Assembly: GCA_947296835.1 (NCBI GenBank)
Contig: CAMYQS010000064.1
Location: 1-7,400, forward strand
DNA from: an uncultured Atopostipes sp.
GTDB lineage: Bacteria > Bacillota > Bacilli > Lactobacillales > Carnobacteriaceae_A
Length of the DNA stretch: 7,400 bases
Direction of reading: 5' to 3'
The notes under the pieces are model-generated. The model was not told the origin of the DNA and did not search any database. It saw only the letters and a list, made by a program, of their open reading frames with translations. Positions within the stretch are counted from its first letter, which is position 1. Each line of letters opens with the position of its first letter. This document shows positions 4,975 to 7,400 of the stretch, one piece after another. The translations under genes and the position numbers were made by a program.

Positions 4975-5481
4975 TCAATTTAATTGTTGAGAAAGTCCTG
5001 GTAATTCATTGTGGTTCCAATCATAAAACGTAATAAATTCACCTTCATCCATCTTCTCATAAATAGCATATGATCCCACTCTTAGATTACCCCGTGGTTG
5101 ACTGATACTTCCCGGATTAATAAAATATACACCCTGTTCTTTTTCAACTTTAGCAATATGTGTATGTCCGTAAAAAACAATTTTCGCATCATTTTCTTCT
5201 GCTTCTTCTAGCATCAAATCATTTGTCATCTTCACTTGATGTCTATGTCCGTGTAAAACGACAACTTTAAAATCAGAAGCTTTTTCAGTACGTACTTCTG
5301 GAAAAGCATTTTCCCAATCCATATTTCCTCTTACAGTCTTGTAGGTATCCCACAATTTATTATCAATATAAAACTCCGAATCCCCGCAATGTAACCACAA
5401 ATCAATATCTTCATAAATAGATAACAGATCATATAATCGTGTATCATCCTGATGATTGTCACTAACAATTAATATCTTCAA
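4975..5481 (-). CDS. YfcE/MJ0936-family metallophosphodiesterase
   Basis: The 168 residues match the small calcineurin-like phosphoesterases of the YfcE/MJ0936 group, which use two metal ions to hydrolyse phosphodiesters and whose natural substrate is mostly unknown. All metal motifs are present: Asp8 and His10 (SDNH), Asp34 (HCGDSE), Asn53 (RGNMD), His77 and His79 (LHGHRH), and His106 and His108 (YGHTH). The family INPGSI segment is at 121-126. The start codon is TTG (5481-5479), with AAAGAGG eight bases upstream. No ATG or GTG start is near that would keep the SDNH motif at the correct distance. It follows the rdgB stop by 33 nt on the same strand. The rdgB-yfcE order is common in Lactobacillales and suggests a role tied to nucleotide housekeeping. 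Confidence 0.92.
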   Translation of the reverse strand: MKILIVSDNHQDDTRLYDLLSIYEDIDLWLHCGDSEFYIDNKLWDTYKTVRGNMDWENAFPEVRTEKASDFKVVVLHGHRHQVKMTNDLMLEEAEENDAKIVFYGHTHIAKVEKEQGVYFINPGSISQPRGNLRVGSYAIYEKMDEGEFITFYDWNHNELPGLSQQLN

Positions 5482-5489
5482 AAGATCAA

Positions 5490-5496
5490 CCTCTTT
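5490..5496 (-). promoter_or_regulatory. Ribosome binding site supporting a TTG start for the phosphodiesterase
   Basis: AAAGAGG on the minus strand ends eight bases before TTG at 5481, a normal spacing, and fixes this non-ATG codon as the start. Confidence 0.8.
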
Positions 5497-5514
5497 CGCT
5501 ATGATAGTTTCTAA

Positions 5515-6114
5515 TTACAACCAGTCGTCTAGATGTGATTCTAACTTTTTAATCGCATTTGCTCTATGACTGATTTCATTCTTTTCTTCACTCGTTAATT
5601 CTGCCATCCCTTTATCTAATTCTGGGGCGAAAAATAGCGGATCATAACCAAAGCCATTCTCTCCACGAGGTTCTTCTAAAATATATCCGTCCACTGTACC
5701 TTCAACAAATAACGGTGCACGTCCAGGACCAACTAACACAAGTGAGCAATGAAAGTTCGCAGCTCTTTTCTCTGTAGGAAGCCCTTTTAATTCTTCTAGT
5801 AATTTTTGGTTATTTTTCTGATCATCCCCATGCTCCCCTGCAAATCGTGCAGAATAGATTCCAGGACCGCCATTTAATGCATCAACTTCTAAACCTGAGT
5901 CATCCGCTAATACGATACAATTTAATTCTTTTGAAATCGTATCTGCTTTTAAGAAGGCATTCTCTTTAAAGGTAACACCTGTTTCTTCAACATCCTCAAT
6001 TTCAGGAAAATCTAGAAGTGTTTTCACATCATAACCATAATTAGCAAAAAGCTCGGTGAACTCTTTTGCTTTTCCTTTATTTTTTGTAGCAATTAATATT
6101 GATTTATCTCCCAT
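5515..6114 (-). CDS. rdgB: XTP/dITP diphosphatase (non-canonical purine NTP pyrophosphatase)
   Basis: RdgB (HAM1/ITPase family) hydrolyses XTP, dITP and ITP to the monophosphates and pyrophosphate, keeping deaminated purines out of DNA and RNA. From the ATG at 6114 the protein is 199 residues, the usual size. Visible family motifs are ATKNKGKAKEF (9-19), ENAFLKA (51-57), LADDSGLEVDALNGGPG (69-85), YSARFAG (87-93), GFGYDPLF (154-161) and ISHRANA (181-187). The frame is open eight codons further up to 6138. However, GAGGAG at 6130-6125 sits ten bases before the 6114 ATG, which begins MGDKSILIATK as expected. The ATG overlaps the murI stop by 11 nt, so translation is probably coupled to murI. 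Confidence 0.97.
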   Translation of the reverse strand: MGDKSILIATKNKGKAKEFTELFANYGYDVKTLLDFPEIEDVEETGVTFKENAFLKADTISKELNCIVLADDSGLEVDALNGGPGIYSARFAGEHGDDQKNNQKLLEELKGLPTEKRAANFHCSLVLVGPGRAPLFVEGTVDGYILEEPRGENGFGYDPLFFAPELDKGMAELTSEEKNEISHRANAIKKLESHLDDWL

Positions 6115-6928
6115 ATTTTTGTAGCTCCTCAACAGCAATATGTTGTACTTGAATATCTGACCGTTTCAACCAGTGCTTTGCAATCTTTTCAAATTTATCT
6201 GCTGGACCACTCGTATAAAATATATGTTGCTTTGAACCTTCTGTTGCTTTATTGAGCATATCTTTCTTACTTAAGACATTTTGAACTTGAATCGCTGTTT
6301 CTACGCCTGGATCAATTAAGGTTAAATTCTCTCCGAAATAATCCTGAATAATACTTTGTAGCAACGGATAATGCGTGCAACCAAGAACTAATGTATCCAT
6401 CTCTGAACCTAAAAATGGTTCTAACTCTTTCGATACAACGCTCTTCGCTAATTCATCTTCATATTGATGCTTCTCTACTATCGAAACAAATTGTGGACAA
6501 GCAACACTTTGAACTTCTGCATCTTCTAGTAATTTTAATATTTGTTTTTCATATTCATTTGACTGAATCGTTCCTTGTGTGCCAATTACGCCGATTTTCT
6601 TATTTTGGCTACTCGCAACAGCTGCTCTTGTTCCAGATTCAATAACCCCTATTACAGGGATATCCAAACGTTGTTGAAGAACCTCTAATGCTGCTACAGT
6701 AGCTGTATTACAAGCGATAACCAATAATTTTATCCCTTGATCGACTAATAAGTTAGCTAATTGTATTGTAAATTCGAGTACGTCACTTAAGGGCCGAGGT
6801 CCATAAGGATTACGAGCTGAATCCCCTATATAATAAATTTCTTCGTCTGGAAGTAATTTCATAACTTCTTTAACAACTGTTAATCCGCCCACTCCTGAAT
6901 CTAGAAACCCAATTGGTTGTTTGTTCAT
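6104..6928 (-). CDS. murI: Glutamate racemase
   Basis: MurI (RacE) interconverts L- and D-glutamate without cofactor and supplies the D-glutamate of peptidoglycan stem peptides. From the ATG at 6928 it has 274 residues, normal for the family. The two catalytic cysteines are clear: Cys73 in IACNTA and Cys184 in LGCTHYPLL. Asp10-Ser11 (LDSGVGGL), the YIGDSARNPYGPR block (33-45) and His186 are also present. A TTG four codons upstream (6940) keeps the frame open. It overlaps the GAGGTG ribosome binding site (6938-6933) that serves the 6928 ATG, so 6928 is chosen. It is the first gene of a minus-strand run with rdgB, the phosphodiesterase and cbpB, downstream of an extended -10 element. Confidence 0.98.
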   Translation of the reverse strand: MNKQPIGFLDSGVGGLTVVKEVMKLLPDEEIYYIGDSARNPYGPRPLSDVLEFTIQLANLLVDQGIKLLVIACNTATVAALEVLQQRLDIPVIGVIESGTRAAVASSQNKKIGVIGTQGTIQSNEYEKQILKLLEDAEVQSVACPQFVSIVEKHQYEDELAKSVVSKELEPFLGSEMDTLVLGCTHYPLLQSIIQDYFGENLTLIDPGVETAIQVQNVLSKKDMLNKATEGSKQHIFYTSGPADKFEKIAKHWLKRSDIQVQHIAVEELQKYGR

Positions 6929-6932
6929 TTTG

Positions 6933-6938
6933 CACCTC
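6933..6938 (-). promoter_or_regulatory. Ribosome binding site fixing the murI start
   Basis: GAGGTG on the minus strand lies four bases before the ATG at 6928. It overlaps the alternative upstream TTG, ruling that codon out as the start. Confidence 0.85.
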
Positions 6939-6975
6939 AACTTATTTTCATTTCATTATTAATCATACCCTATCT

Positions 6976-6984
6976 ATTTTAGCA
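6976..6984 (-). promoter_or_regulatory. Candidate extended -10 promoter of the murI operon
   Basis: On the minus strand TGCTAAAAT (complement of 6984-6976) is an extended -10 (TGn followed by TAAAAT, 5 of 6 to consensus) about 48 bases before the murI ATG. The expected -35 area is T-rich with no good TTGACA match. A second -10-like TATGAT lies about 14 bases closer to the gene but has no TG or -35. The preceding permease is closed off by a strong terminator, so a separate promoter is needed here. Confidence 0.5.
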
Positions 6985-7029
6985 AAAATGACAACAAATT
7001 AAAAATAACGGTACCCTTATTCTTTTTAT

Positions 7030-7072
7030 AAAAAAGAAACACCCCCTCTACTCTCTGTAGAAAGAATGTTTC
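7030..7072 (-). terminator. Rho-independent terminator of the right-edge permease gene
   Basis: On the minus strand a 16-bp stem (7072-7057 with 7051-7036) closes an AGAGA loop and is followed by six T (complement of 7030-7035). Four of the pairs are G-U wobbles, possible only in the minus-strand RNA; in plus-strand RNA they become A-C mismatches. It therefore works only for the permease, whose stop is 5 nt away. Confidence 0.9.
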
Positions 7073-7077
7073 GTCGA

Positions 7078-7400
7078 TTAATTATTCATTTTTATCCACT
7101 GATTAAATTTTTCTTGTTGATTTTTGTAATCTCTTTTTTGTTTGATCCACCCTTTTTCAGGTGAGAATAAAAACGTAATAAAAGCTGTTATACCAGTTAC
7201 TACAGCGGTCATACCCGCTAGTGAAACATCTAAAAATCGAGCCGTTGTTATCCCGATTACACTATTCAACACGGCAAATACGACTGCTATTCCAATCATT
7301 TTCTTTAAATCGTTTGTTAGTAAGTATGCACTCAATCCTGGACCTACCATGAATCCAACCACTAAAATAGAACCGACTGCATCATATGAACCAACAGCCG
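7078..7400 (-). CDS. ABC-3 family metal-ion ABC transporter permease, C-terminal part (partial)
   Basis: The reading frame runs off the right edge, and about 106 C-terminal residues are present. It begins AVGSYDAVGSILVVGFMVGP and continues LSAYLLTNDLKKM, the typical last third of ZnuB/MntB/TroC-type permeases, which pass Zn, Mn or Fe through the membrane with a binding lipoprotein and an ATPase. Two to three further membrane segments follow, with LDVSLAGMTAVVTG in between. The protein ends in a charged 25-residue tail (after FLFSPEKGW) that probably lies in the cytoplasm. A GTG at 7362 is not the start, because conserved sequence continues upstream of it. Metal specificity cannot be read from this part. 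Partner genes would lie to the right. The gene is separated from murI by its terminator. Confidence 0.88.
   Translation of the reverse strand, partial: AVGSYDAVGSILVVGFMVGPGLSAYLLTNDLKKMIGIAVVFAVLNSVIGITTARFLDVSLAGMTAVVTGITAFITFLFSPEKGWIKQKRDYKNQQEKFNQWIKMNN

Noticed and set aside
6115..6138. rdgB start eight codons upstream
   Set aside because: The GAGGAG site lies inside this extension and is correctly spaced for the ATG at 6114, where family similarity begins.
6929..6940. murI start at the upstream TTG (four extra residues MRCK)
   Set aside because: The TTG is part of the GAGGTG ribosome binding site that serves the ATG at 6928.
1..7400. A new defence, mobile or biosynthetic system
   Set aside because: Every gene of over 100 codons belongs to a known housekeeping family, with compact operons and uniform AT-rich composition. 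No integrase, transposase, att-like repeats or toxin-antitoxin pair are visible.

Overview
The window is a low-GC Gram-positive (Bacillota) chromosomal segment, most likely from the order Lactobacillales. Supporting signs are AT-rich DNA, strong AGGAGG-type ribosome binding sites, a CcpA with the enterococcal/lactobacillal style of effector domain, the divergent ccpA/pepQ pair typical of lactic acid bacteria, and a compact murI-rdgB-yfcE-CBS gene run. A Carnobacteriaceae- or Enterococcaceae-like host would fit, but the genus cannot be fixed from the sequence alone. Everything recognisable is core chromosomal content. I see no insertion sequence, phage gene, tRNA or rRNA gene, CRISPR array or obvious island.

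Layout. The left edge (1-81, +) holds the Pro-rich C-terminal tail of a truncated gene, probably a class A penicillin-binding protein, followed by a rho-independent terminator. ccpA (-) is convergent with it and has its own terminator. ccpA and pepQ (+) are divergent across a regulatory gap of about 200 nt. That gap holds a cre-like site, a perfect 14-bp palindrome, a 9-bp inverted repeat and candidate promoters for both genes. pepQ ends at a 32-nt perfect palindrome that also terminates the opposing ytxG-ytxH (DUF948-YtxH) pair. A second divergent gap of about 150 nt separates ytxG (-) from an MscS-type channel gene (+). It contains a 24-codon hydrophobic open frame that overlaps the likely promoters. 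mscS is convergent, across a shared hairpin, with a minus-strand operon transcribed in the order murI (racE), rdgB, yfcE-like phosphodiesterase, cbpB/darB-like CBS protein. Upstream of murI there is an extended -10 promoter, then the strong terminator and C-terminal part of an ABC-3 family metal-ion permease that runs off the right edge.

How the genes relate. CcpA is the global carbon-catabolite regulator and probably regulates its own promoter region. PepQ completes breakdown of proline-containing peptides. YtxG and YtxH are small membrane-anchored envelope or stress proteins that also lie near ccpA in Bacillus. MurI supplies D-glutamate for peptidoglycan, RdgB sanitises non-canonical purine nucleotides, the YfcE-like protein is a metallophosphodiesterase, and the CBS protein probably senses cyclic di-AMP. 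The pairing of a c-di-AMP sensor with a mechanosensitive channel and a wall-precursor enzyme hints at a turgor and envelope theme, but this is inference from neighbourhood.

I found no convincing new biological system. The most open questions are the dyad symmetries between ccpA and pepQ and the micro-ORF upstream of ytxG.
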